In this document: positions 1 to 6,470 of the stretch, piece after piece
Layout of the letters: each line of letters begins with the position of its first letter
Numbering within the stretch: the first letter of the stretch is position 1
Assembly (NCBI GenBank): GCA_016934775.1
Contig: JAFGSP010000022.1
Span: 1-12,593, forward strand
Length of the DNA stretch: 12,593 nt
Origin: Candidatus Woesearchaeota archaeon
GTDB taxonomy: Archaea > Nanobdellota > Nanobdellia > Woesearchaeales > GW2011-AR15
Direction of reading: 5' to 3'
The notes under the pieces: model-generated
Database searches by the model: none
What the model saw: only the letters and a program-made list of their open reading frames with translations
Told to the model about the DNA's origin: nothing
Made by a program: the position numbers and the translations under genes

Positions 1-76
1 GTGAGAACCCAGTTCACTAAAAAATTGTTTAGCAATTTTTGGTGTCCCGAAAGTCTCTGACTTTCGATGATCTCAC
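1..76. other. Foldable element at the window edge, possibly the suf operon terminator or a small structured RNA
   Basis: Three nested helices can be drawn. An outer 6-bp stem pairs 1-6 (GTGAGA) with 71-76 (TCTCAC). One hairpin pairs 15-27 with 33-44 around the loop TTTAG, with one bulged A. A perfect 8-bp hairpin pairs 48-55 (CGAAAGTC) with 59-66. Together they make a three-way-junction shape. It lies 58 bases beyond the last gene of the minus-strand suf operon, and on that strand the first hairpin has an oligo-T descending arm, which would suit transcription termination. It could equally be a small RNA or a mobile-element end, and it may continue to the left of the window. I do not recognise a known RNA family. 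Bases 77-134, between this element and the first gene, show nothing I can name. Confidence 0.35.
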
Positions 77-134
77 ACTCTCCTTTCTGGATGCGCGACT
101 TTGCAGTATAGGTTTAATAATCAGATGGAGGCGA

Positions 135-509
135 CTAAGTTAGTTTTGATAATATTTTTATTATCTCTATGACTGCCTTTTCTTCCCCTGTCTCAGGCGG
201 AATTCCTATTATATTCACTTTCTCTATCATTCCGAATTTCTTCATCAGCTTTAGGTTATAGCCAAGATCAAAGTCATGCAGGCTGCACACATTATCGAGC
301 TGTATTTTGTCTATGTCTGTTATCAAGGAAACTTCTTTTGCGTTGATGACTGTGTCTATCATCGTGAGCTCTTTCTGCTTAGGAAAGTCTTCGCTCGGAT
401 CTAATTCTATGAACTCATGTCCAGGAAGGGCTTTCTTAAGTTTGGGAATAAGTTTTACAGGAAGAGAATCTTCATCTACAAGAAGGTTGCCTAAAATATA
501 GATTTTCAT
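135..509 (-). CDS. Hydrogenase maturation peptidase-like protein (HyaD/HybD/HycI, M52 type)
   Basis: A 124-residue protein resembling the M52 endopeptidases that clip the C-terminal tail of the [NiFe]-hydrogenase large subunit after nickel insertion. It opens with the family-like start LGNLLVDEDS (residues 6-15), has an aspartate after a hydrophobic strand (D52 in MIDTV), and has the HDFDLGY block starting at H78, followed by a strand ending in IGIPPE (residues 101-106). By analogy with E. coli HybD (E16, D62, H93), E13, D52 and H78 are the likely metal ligands. It is shorter than typical HybD (about 160 residues). It starts 18 bases after the scaffold gene stop and is probably the last gene of the suf operon. 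No hydrogenase subunit is in the window, so its client is unknown; a peptidase-fold relative with another job is possible. Confidence 0.68.
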   Translation of the reverse strand: MKIYILGNLLVDEDSLPVKLIPKLKKALPGHEFIELDPSEDFPKQKELTMIDTVINAKEVSLITDIDKIQLDNVCSLHDFDLGYNLKLMKKFGMIEKVNIIGIPPETGEEKAVIEIIKILSKLT

Positions 510-527
510 AATGAGATAAAATGAAGA

Positions 528-914
528 TTATTTTTTATGTTTATCCATGTATTCATAAGCGCATAGCTTTATTATCTTCAGCGGGAGCATGGCGCATTTT
601 ATTCTGACATGGCTTAACTTAATCCCAAGCAGCTCCAACACATCCTCTTTCTCTAGTTTTTTTATATCTTCAATAGTTTTTCCCTTGATATTCTCAGTAA
701 GCATGGATGCTGATGCAGTTGAGATAGCGCAGCCGTGACCTGAGAACTTAACATCACATACCTTATTGCCATTGAACTTCAGCTCTATATCAAATGAGTC
801 CCCGCACAACGGGTTAGAGTCATGTGCTTTTGCATCATGCTCTTTCAGATGACCGAAGTTCTGCGGATGCTCGTAGTGATCCAGGATGTTCTCCTGGTAG
901 ATGTCTAGGCTCAT
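528..914 (-). CDS. sufU: IscU/SufU-type iron-sulfur cluster scaffold or sulfur-transfer protein
   Basis: A 128-residue NifU N-terminal-domain protein that receives sulfur from the cysteine desulfurase encoded just upstream and holds or relays it for cluster assembly in the cytoplasm. The ligand set is intact: C37 and D39 in NPLCGD, C62 in GHGCAIS, and C107 in RIKCAML. C53 and C118 are extra cysteines. The wording around C107 resembles SufU, but C62 and C107 are only 45 residues apart, close to IscU (43 in E. coli) and well short of B. subtilis SufU (62), so the SufU-specific insertion is missing. The histidine that precedes the third cysteine in IscU is a lysine here (K106). Its ATG overlaps the sufS stop as ATGA, implying translational coupling. 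Whether it acts as a true scaffold or a zinc-type sulfur acceptor cannot be settled from sequence. Confidence 0.9.
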   Translation of the reverse strand: MSLDIYQENILDHYEHPQNFGHLKEHDAKAHDSNPLCGDSFDIELKFNGNKVCDVKFSGHGCAISTASASMLTENIKGKTIEDIKKLEKEDVLELLGIKLSHVRIKCAMLPLKIIKLCAYEYMDKHKK

Positions 915-2140
915 TTTTTTCCGAATATCTTCTTGACTTTCTCCAGGCCCTCTATCATTATGTCTATCTCTTCTTCTGTGTTGTATATGTAGAATGATGC
1001 CCGTGTCGTTGCAATCTGGCCCAGCCTCTCAGTGAGCGGTTGGGCGCAGTGATGTCCTGATCTGACGGCAACGCCGTATTCTGTGTCCAGGATAGAGCCA
1101 GTGTCATGAGGATGGATGCCGCTTAGGTTGAATGCCACAAGCCCTGATCTTGCCTCAGGGTCATGAGGGCCGTATATTACAGAGCCATCTAATTCAGAAA
1201 ACTTGTCAAAAGTATATCTTAAAAGATTGACATCATGCTTCCTCACATTGCCCATGCCCACTTTTTTCAGGTAATCTACTGCTGTTCCTAATGCGATGCC
1301 TGAGGCTATGTCAGGTGTGCCTGCCTCGAATTTCCAAGGCAATGAATTCCATTTACTCTCCTGGAGATGGACTTCCCTTATCATGTCCCCCCCTCCTAAA
1401 AAGGGGTGCATTTTTTCCAGCATCTCTTTTTTAGCATAAAGGCTGCCTGATCCTGTGGAAGAGAGCATCTTATGTCCTGAGAACGCCATGAAGTCGCAGT
1501 CCAGCCTTCTCACGTCAACAGGCATATGGGGCACGGATTGCGCGCCGTCCAGGACAAATACAGCGCCATAATCATGCGCCATCTTTGCTATATCCCTCAC
1601 AGGGTTTATCGTGCCGACAACATTAGATGCGTGGACGCATGTCACTATCTTTGTCTTTTCAGACATCTTTTCATGCAGGTCATCCATGTTAAGTGTGCCG
1701 TTGTCATGTATATCAACGTGCTTCACCACAATTCCGTTCTCTTTGAGGAACTGCCATGGCACTATGTTAGCATGGTGCTCCATCACAGTGCTCAGGATCT
1801 CGTCTCCCGGCCTGAGGTTGTGCATGGCATATCCGTACGCCACTAAATTCATGGCCTCTGTAGCGTTCCTCACAAACACAGTCTCTTCAAAAGGATGCCT
1901 GGCATTGATGAACTTGCCTACTTTCTTATGTGCCTCGTCATACATATCAGAGGCTTCTTCTGACATTGTATGCACTCCTCTGTGTATGTTAGCATTGTGC
2001 TGTGTGTAATAATCATTGATAGCACCTAATACCTGCATCGGCTTCTGGGTCGTAGCTGCGTTGTCAAGATAGACAAGCTTCTTTCCGTGTATCTTCCTCT
2101 CAAGTATTGGGAAGTCTTCTCTTATCTTCTCTATGTTCAT
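911..2140 (-). CDS. sufS: Cysteine desulfurase, SufS type (class II)
   Basis: A 409-residue PLP-dependent enzyme of normal length for the family. It converts cysteine to alanine and carries the sulfur as a persulfide for the SUF machinery. Visible motifs are YLDNAATTQKP near residues 24-34, the PLP-stacking region EHHAN (121-125), VLDGAQSVPH (196-205) with the PLP-contacting aspartate D198, the Schiff-base lysine K224 in SGHKMLSSTG, and the catalytic cysteine C365 in RSGHHCAQPL. The short loop before C365 is of the SufS/CsdA type rather than the IscS type. Its ATG overlaps the sufD stop by 4 bases (ATGA), and its own stop overlaps the scaffold gene start in the same way. The adjacent SufU/IscU-like protein is the expected sulfur acceptor, since no sufE is present. 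Confidence 0.97.
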   Translation of the reverse strand: MNIEKIREDFPILERKIHGKKLVYLDNAATTQKPMQVLGAINDYYTQHNANIHRGVHTMSEEASDMYDEAHKKVGKFINARHPFEETVFVRNATEAMNLVAYGYAMHNLRPGDEILSTVMEHHANIVPWQFLKENGIVVKHVDIHDNGTLNMDDLHEKMSEKTKIVTCVHASNVVGTINPVRDIAKMAHDYGAVFVLDGAQSVPHMPVDVRRLDCDFMAFSGHKMLSSTGSGSLYAKKEMLEKMHPFLGGGDMIREVHLQESKWNSLPWKFEAGTPDIASGIALGTAVDYLKKVGMGNVRKHDVNLLRYTFDKFSELDGSVIYGPHDPEARSGLVAFNLSGIHPHDTGSILDTEYGVAVRSGHHCAQPLTERLGQIATTRASFYIYNTEEEIDIMIEGLEKVKKIFGKK

Positions 2141-3282
2141 CTGATCACCTGCATTATCTTTTCTTTAACTTCATCATCTTCAATCTTTTCTGTTATTTCT
2201 GATAAGAATCCTTGCACTACCAGCTTTTCAGCGTCTTTTCTTTTTATGCCGCGGCTCATCATGTAGAATATTTCTTTCTCGTTTGGCCTGCCTAAAGTTG
2301 CGCCGTGAGATGCAGAGACATCATCAGCGTCTATTTCAAGAGAAGGTATTGAATTTGAGATAGCGCCCTCTCCCAGCATAAGTGTGTGGTCTGCCATGTA
2401 TGAGTTTGTGTTCTGGGCATCTTTGGATATCTTTATCTTTCCCCTGAACACTGCCTCTGCCTTATCATCCAGAACGCCTTTCACAAGGATGTTGCCCATT
2501 GTGTTAGGAGTATTATGGAAAATATCTGTGGTAAAGTCAAACTTTTGGTCTTTTTTTCCGTAGAACATGCCGTATGCTTCAGAGCATGAGCCAGGGCCGT
2601 CAAGGTCAGTCTTTATCGATATCCTGCTGAACTTTCCTCCTGCCTGGGAGAATAACCAGTCTGCTTTCGCGTCCCTTACTGCCTTTGCAGACCAGTATGA
2701 GATGCTGATAACATTATCTTCCCAGTTTCTGAAGCTCTGGAACCTCAGTCTTGAGTTATCTCCTAAAAATGCTTCTACTGCATCGTTTCTAATGGCAAGA
2801 TAGCTGCCTTTTTCAGAGCAGTGCTCTTCTGTATATACAAGGGATGAGTTTTCTTCCATTATTATCAGGGTGTGGCTCATGATGCCTCCTTTCCCTGTTA
2901 CTGTGAACTTGTTTTTCAGCACAGCATCTGTGTTTTTTGGCAGATAGATGAACACACCGTCATCGAAAAAGGCCGAATGCAAGGCCATATACTTATCTTC
3001 TGATTTTTGGGACAGGAGATGCTTTATTATTATCTCTGGGTGCTCCTTCATAGCTGTCTTAAGATCTATGAATATTGCATTTTTTGAGCCGAAGAACTCT
3101 ATCTTCTGTGATATGGGCGTGAATGACGCAGGGTCTTCTTCTATGCCTGAATATTTCCATGACTCTGTCTTTGGAGTAGGCGGGGGGAGCATGAGATACT
3201 GCTCAAAATAGTTTAGTCTCTTCTTTATTATCTCTTTAGGTTCTTCATTGTACATTTTTTTAAGATATTTTTGGTCATACAT
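2137..3282 (-). CDS. sufD: SufD, subunit of the SufBCD iron-sulfur assembly complex
   Basis: A SufB/SufD-family beta-helix protein of about 381 residues. SufD pairs with SufB and binds the SufC ATPase to form the cytosolic complex on which clusters are assembled. The C-terminal core carries the family pattern DDVSASHGATLGR; its histidine (residue 326 from the chosen start) matches H360 of E. coli SufD, placed at the SufB-SufD interface. FYMMSRGI follows, as in the family. I prefer the ATG at 3282, one base after the sufB stop. A TTG at 3291 would add three residues and an 8-base overlap. The N-terminal third is less conserved, as is usual for SufD. The stop overlaps the sufS start. Confidence 0.93.
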   Translation of the reverse strand: MYDQKYLKKMYNEEPKEIIKKRLNYFEQYLMLPPPTPKTESWKYSGIEEDPASFTPISQKIEFFGSKNAIFIDLKTAMKEHPEIIIKHLLSQKSEDKYMALHSAFFDDGVFIYLPKNTDAVLKNKFTVTGKGGIMSHTLIIMEENSSLVYTEEHCSEKGSYLAIRNDAVEAFLGDNSRLRFQSFRNWEDNVISISYWSAKAVRDAKADWLFSQAGGKFSRISIKTDLDGPGSCSEAYGMFYGKKDQKFDFTTDIFHNTPNTMGNILVKGVLDDKAEAVFRGKIKISKDAQNTNSYMADHTLMLGEGAISNSIPSLEIDADDVSASHGATLGRPNEKEIFYMMSRGIKRKDAEKLVVQGFLSEITEKIEDDEVKEKIMQVIR

Positions 3283-3283
3283 C

Positions 3284-4684
3284 TTAACCAACCGAGCCCT
3301 CCATGTTCAGTTCAATAAGCCTGTTGAGCTCTATTGCGTATTCCATTGGCAATTCTCTCACAAATTCGTCCATAAACCCCCTGACTATCATGCCGAGGGC
3401 CTGCTCTTCAGAAAAGCCGCGGCTCATAAGGTAGAAGAGCTGCTCTTCAGAAACCCTGCCTACAGATGCCTCGTGCCCTATAGAGACATCTTTCTCTTTT
3501 ATCTGCATATAAGGGATTGTGTCTGTGGCTGATTTTTCATCCAGGAGGAGGGCATCGCAGACAACATTTGACTTGACGTTCCTGCATCCTTTGTTCACGT
3601 GCAGAAGGCCTCTGTAGGTTGTCCTGCCGCCATCTTTTGACACTGATTTAGATGTTATTTGTGAAGTTGTGTTCGGTGCCTTATGTATCATCTTTGCGCC
3701 TGCATCCTGGTGCTGGCCTTTTCCTGCGAATGCCACAGAAATTACTTCACCATGGGCGCCCTCTTCCATGAGGAATACTGCCGGGTATTTCATAGTCAGC
3801 TTAGATCCGAGGTTGCCGTCTATCCACTCAATTCTTGAATTTTTGTATGCGTATGCCCGCTTTGTGACAAGGTTGTAGACATTGGTCGACCAGTTCTGGA
3901 TCGTCGAATATCTTATTGTCGCGCCCTCTAATGCAACCAGCTCTACAACAGCGCAGTGCAGCGAATCCGAGGAATATACAGGGGCAGTGCACCCCTCAAC
4001 ATAATGCAAATAGCTTCCTTTGTCTGCTATTATCAAAGTGCGTTCGAACTGGCCTATATTTCTGGCATTTATCCTGAAATACGCCTGCAACGGCAAGTCT
4101 ACTTTTACACCTGCGGGAATGTAGATGAACGAGCCGCCTGACCAGACAGCAGTGTTCAATGCTGCGAACTTGTTGTCTGTAAAAGGTATTATTTTGCTGA
4201 ACCATTTCTTGACTATATCTGGGCGGTCTCTTAATCCGCCGTCCATGTCAAGGAATATGACCCCTTTTTCCTGAAGGTCTTTCTTGAGGTTGTGGTAGAT
4301 GACTTCTGATTCATACTGCGCTCCGACACCTGCCAGGAATTTCCTCTCTGCTTCCGGTATGCCAAGCCTGTCAAATGTCTTTTTTATGTAATCAGGGACA
4401 TCCTCCCAGCTAGTTGCCTGCTCTCCTTCAGGCCTGCTATAATAATGGATGCCATCAAAATCTATTGTGCTGAGGTCAGCTCCCCATTTTGGCAGGGCTC
4501 TTTCCTTAAAGTGCCTGTATGCCTTTACCCTGATTTCTGTCATCCATGCAGGTTCTTTCTTTATCTTAGAAATCTGTCTTACAATATCCTCATTGAGTCC
4601 TTTTCCTGTCTTAATTGAGAATCTTTCAGGATCATGAAAACCATATTTATACTCAGTATTGATAGTTGCAGCGTCCGGCATCAT
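3284..4684 (-). CDS. sufB: SufB, core scaffold subunit of the SufBCD complex
   Basis: A 466-residue SufB of typical length. SufB receives persulfide sulfur and forms the nascent cluster with SufD while SufC hydrolyses ATP. The middle carries the family patterns AALNTAVWSGGSFIYIP (residues 174-190) and YVEGCTAPVYS (228-238). In the C-terminal core, C376 (NVVCDALLLD) matches the essential C405 of E. coli SufB and E405 (SIGHEASVGR) matches E434; LFYLMSRGF follows. The start overlaps the sufC stop as ATGATG, so either of two adjacent ATG codons (4684 or 4681) could be used. Both proposed cluster-assembly residues are present, so the protein looks functional. Confidence 0.97.
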   Translation of the reverse strand: MMPDAATINTEYKYGFHDPERFSIKTGKGLNEDIVRQISKIKKEPAWMTEIRVKAYRHFKERALPKWGADLSTIDFDGIHYYSRPEGEQATSWEDVPDYIKKTFDRLGIPEAERKFLAGVGAQYESEVIYHNLKKDLQEKGVIFLDMDGGLRDRPDIVKKWFSKIIPFTDNKFAALNTAVWSGGSFIYIPAGVKVDLPLQAYFRINARNIGQFERTLIIADKGSYLHYVEGCTAPVYSSDSLHCAVVELVALEGATIRYSTIQNWSTNVYNLVTKRAYAYKNSRIEWIDGNLGSKLTMKYPAVFLMEEGAHGEVISVAFAGKGQHQDAGAKMIHKAPNTTSQITSKSVSKDGGRTTYRGLLHVNKGCRNVKSNVVCDALLLDEKSATDTIPYMQIKEKDVSIGHEASVGRVSEEQLFYLMSRGFSEEQALGMIVRGFMDEFVRELPMEYAIELNRLIELNMEGSVG

Positions 4685-5412
4685 GCATCAGCTTGTAATG
4701 ATTCATAGCCTTTTTTTTCGATTTGCTCAGCCAGCTCAGAATTGCCTGACTTTATTATTTTTCCGTCTCTTAATATGTGCACAAAATTCGGCTTTATGTG
4801 ATGCAGTATCCTCTGGTAGTGGGTTATGACAACAACGCCGAGCCCAGGGCCGACTAGGCTGTTGATCCCTGAGGCTACGATGCGGAGGGCATCCACATCC
4901 AGCCCGGAGTCAGTCTCATCAAGGATAGCGTATTTTGGGCTGAGGACAGCCATCTGTAAAATTTCAGTTCTTTTTTTCTCACCGCCTGAGAATCCCACGT
5001 TTATGTGCCTTTTTGCAAATTCTTTGTCCATCTTCAGAAAGGCCATCTTCTCATATAGGTATTTCATGAAATCCATGACATTCATCTTCTCTCTCACTTC
5101 ATTGTATGCTGTCCTCAGGAAGTTTGCCAAGGTCACCCCAGGTATCTCTGAGGGGTATTGAAAACTGAGAAACAAACCAGCCTTGGCTCTCTCATTCACA
5201 GGCATGGCAAGAAGGTCTTTTCCGTCTATAGTGACTTTGCCCTTTGTTATAGTGTACTTAGGGTGACCCATTAGTGCATAGGATAATGTGCTTTTTCCAG
5301 AGCCGTTTGGCCCCATTATCGCGTGTATCTCTCCTTTTTTTATCTCCAAAGATATTCCTTTGATTATCTCTTTATTCTCTACTTTAACGTGTAAGTTCTC
5401 TATCTTCAGCAT
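4681..5412 (-). CDS. sufC: SufC, ABC-type ATPase of the SufBCD complex
   Basis: A soluble ABC ATPase of about 243 residues that binds SufB and SufD and drives their conformational change; it is not a transporter. It has Walker A GPNGSGKST, the SufC-like signature FSGGEKKRTEILQ, Walker B with catalytic glutamate in ILDETDSGLD, and the H-loop histidine in VITHYQR. I favour the ATG at 5412 because GGGTGA lies just ahead of it and contains the regulator stop codon, so the two genes are coupled. An ATG at 5424 would add four residues and overlap the regulator by 8 bases. The stop overlaps sufB by 4 bases. Confidence 0.97.
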   Translation of the reverse strand: MLKIENLHVKVENKEIIKGISLEIKKGEIHAIMGPNGSGKSTLSYALMGHPKYTITKGKVTIDGKDLLAMPVNERAKAGLFLSFQYPSEIPGVTLANFLRTAYNEVREKMNVMDFMKYLYEKMAFLKMDKEFAKRHINVGFSGGEKKRTEILQMAVLSPKYAILDETDSGLDVDALRIVASGINSLVGPGLGVVVITHYQRILHHIKPNFVHILRDGKIIKSGNSELAEQIEKKGYESLQADA

Positions 5413-5416
5413 TTTT

Positions 5417-5770
5417 TCACCCATAGCAGATCTTGCAGTCTTCGCTGGTATGTATGTGGTCGTGGCATACCTTGCAGATGAACTTCGTCTTTTTTATATG
5501 TGAAAGTATCTTCTGCACTTCTGTCCTGAAATCAGTCTTGTTATCGATTATTGCCTGAGATGATTCAGCTATCTCCTTAAGAACATTATCAGTGAAGCAA
5601 ACCTCACTTCCCCTCTTATTCTTAAGATATTGGGAAACAGCGGGCTCTGTCAATCCTAGAATAGATGCTATCTCTTTCTGCTTCAGCCCTTTCTTCTTCA
5701 TGGCAAGCACATACTCCTTTCTCAGGGCAGGCAGCACAAACCATACCTGCACTTCTTGCGGCGTATCCAT
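5417..5770 (-). CDS. XRE-type transcriptional regulator with a C-terminal cysteine cluster, first gene of the suf operon
   Basis: A 117-residue DNA-binding protein of the small archaeal XRE-like regulator type (COG2522-like by its VWFVLPALRKEY opening). Residues about 17-55 form a helix-turn-helix with KQKEIASILGL and the recognition segment TEPAVSQYLKNKRG. The tail has C99-x2-C102-x9-C112-x2-C115 with histidines at 103, 105 and 107, a plausible Fe-S or zinc site; C58 is extra. It is the first gene of the operon and precedes sufC by 4 bases. A palindrome lies between its TATA box and start. Together these suggest an autoregulator of suf that senses Fe-S or redox status, which is inference. 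The ATG at 5770 is preferred over a TTG at 5785, which falls inside the palindrome. It is a functional parallel to IscR or SufR but not an obvious homologue of either. Confidence 0.8.
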   Translation of the reverse strand: MDTPQEVQVWFVLPALRKEYVLAMKKKGLKQKEIASILGLTEPAVSQYLKNKRGSEVCFTDNVLKEIAESSQAIIDNKTDFRTEVQKILSHIKKTKFICKVCHDHIHTSEDCKICYG

Positions 5771-5778
5771 AAAGGAAG

Positions 5779-5792
5779 TTAACAATTGTTAA
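5779..5792. promoter_or_regulatory. Perfect 14-bp palindrome, likely operator of the suf operon
   Basis: TTAACAATTGTTAA is its own reverse complement. It sits between the TATA box and the regulator ATG, where a bound protein would block the transcription start. The neighbouring bases do not extend the symmetry. The natural candidate to bind it is the XRE regulator encoded immediately downstream. Confidence 0.6.
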
Positions 5793-5793
5793 G

Positions 5794-5804
5794 AATATTT
5801 AAAT
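5794..5804 (-). promoter_or_regulatory. TATA box of the suf operon
   Basis: On the minus strand the sequence reads CAAGATTTAAATATT, a purine-containing BRE-like stretch and then an AT-only TATA core centred near 5799. The regulator ATG is about 29 bases downstream, so the transcript would have a leader of only a few bases. No ribosome site precedes the ATG, which fits leaderless initiation. Confidence 0.6.
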
Positions 5805-5812
5805 CTTGTGTA

Positions 5813-5827
5813 GAAAAAAGAAAAAAA
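5813..5827 (-). terminator. Oligo-T terminator after rubrerythrin
   Basis: Immediately after the rubrerythrin TGA the minus strand reads T7-C-T6-C. Oligo-T runs without a needed hairpin are the usual archaeal intrinsic terminator. It should insulate the suf operon from the rubrerythrin transcript. Confidence 0.65.
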
Positions 5828-6403
5828 TCAATATTCCTCTACATATTTCTGGAAATATGCACGGGCATGGCTGCACACAGGGCATTGGCTCGGAGCCTCT
5901 TTACCTGTATGGACGTGTCCGCATTCCCTGCAGACCCATCTCTGTCCCTCGTCAGCCTTGAACACTTCTTCCTTTTCCACATTCTCAAGCAAATCTCTAT
6001 ATCTCTGCTCATGCCTCTTCTCTATCTCTGCTATCAGCCTGAACGAGTTTGCTATCAATGGAAAGCCCTCTTCAGTGGCCTTTTTCTGGAACTCAGGGTA
6101 GAGTGATGTCCACTCTTCCTCTTCCCCTTCGGCAGCTGCCAGCAGGTTTTCTTTTGTAGTTCCTATCTTTCCTGCAGGATAGCTGGCTCTGATTTCCACC
6201 ATGCCGCCTTCAAGATATTTGAAGAATATCTTTGCGTGCTCTTTTTCGTTCTCAGCTGTTTCGAGAAATAATGCGGCGATCTGCTCAAAGCCCTCTTTCT
6301 TCGCTGTTTTTGCGAAGAAGGTATACCTGTTTCTGGCCTGGCTCTCTCCAGCGAATGCCTTCAGCAAGTTCTTCTCTGTTTCAGTGCCTTTTACGGATTT
6401 CAT
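5828..6403 (-). CDS. rbr: Rubrerythrin, diiron peroxide reductase
   Basis: A 191-residue classical rubrerythrin: a four-helix ferritin-like diiron domain (residues 1-145) fused to a rubredoxin-like domain (about 155-187). It reduces hydrogen peroxide to water in the cytoplasm of anaerobes. Diiron-ligand motifs are visible at E20 (FAGESQARNRY), E53 with H56 (ENEKEHAKIF), the EEEEW region near residue 97, and E128 with H131 (IEKRHEQRY). The rubredoxin site is C158-x2-C161-x12-C174-x2-C177, with WVCRECGHVH and CPVCSHARAYF. The start at 6403 follows AGGAAG and lies 27 bases from a TATA-like sequence. It is transcribed toward the suf operon but is separated from it by a T-rich terminator. The pairing with suf fits a shared oxidative-stress role, since peroxide damages Fe-S clusters. 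Confidence 0.97.
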   Translation of the reverse strand: MKSVKGTETEKNLLKAFAGESQARNRYTFFAKTAKKEGFEQIAALFLETAENEKEHAKIFFKYLEGGMVEIRASYPAGKIGTTKENLLAAAEGEEEEWTSLYPEFQKKATEEGFPLIANSFRLIAEIEKRHEQRYRDLLENVEKEEVFKADEGQRWVCRECGHVHTGKEAPSQCPVCSHARAYFQKYVEEY

Positions 6404-6425
6404 AGCTTCCTGAGATAGTTTGGGG

Positions 6426-6433
6426 ATTAATAA
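6426..6433 (-). promoter_or_regulatory. Possible TATA box of rubrerythrin
   Basis: TTATTAAT on the minus strand is centred about 27 bases upstream of the rubrerythrin ATG, matching the spacing at other promoters here. It is a weaker match to the archaeal TATA core than the suf box. Confidence 0.4.
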
Positions 6434-6470
6434 GGGTTTTGGTTGCTGGAATAGCTAGCTTAGCCATTCT

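Noticed and set aside
57..70. C/D-box guide RNA, from CTGA at 57-60 and GATGA at 66-70
   Set aside because: The boxes fall partly inside the perfect 8-bp hairpin, the C-box is incomplete, and no second box pair or guide spacing is present.
1..76. tRNA gene, because of the length of 76 bases and closing 6-bp stem
   Set aside because: Only three helices form, there is no T-loop TTCRA pattern at the right place on either strand, and no credible anticodon arm.
1526..2009. Plus-strand open frames opposite sufS
   Set aside because: They are antisense to a well-conserved enzyme, have low-complexity translations without family features, and no promoter.
5417..5785. TTG start at 5785 for the suf regulator
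   Set aside because: It lies inside the palindrome and upstream of the expected transcript start; ATG 5770 fits the TATA spacing and the family N-terminus.
6448..6460. Palindrome AGCTAGCT between the KilA-N gene and rubrerythrin
   Set aside because: Only 8 bases are symmetrical and the flanks do not pair, so it is too short to call an operator or terminator.
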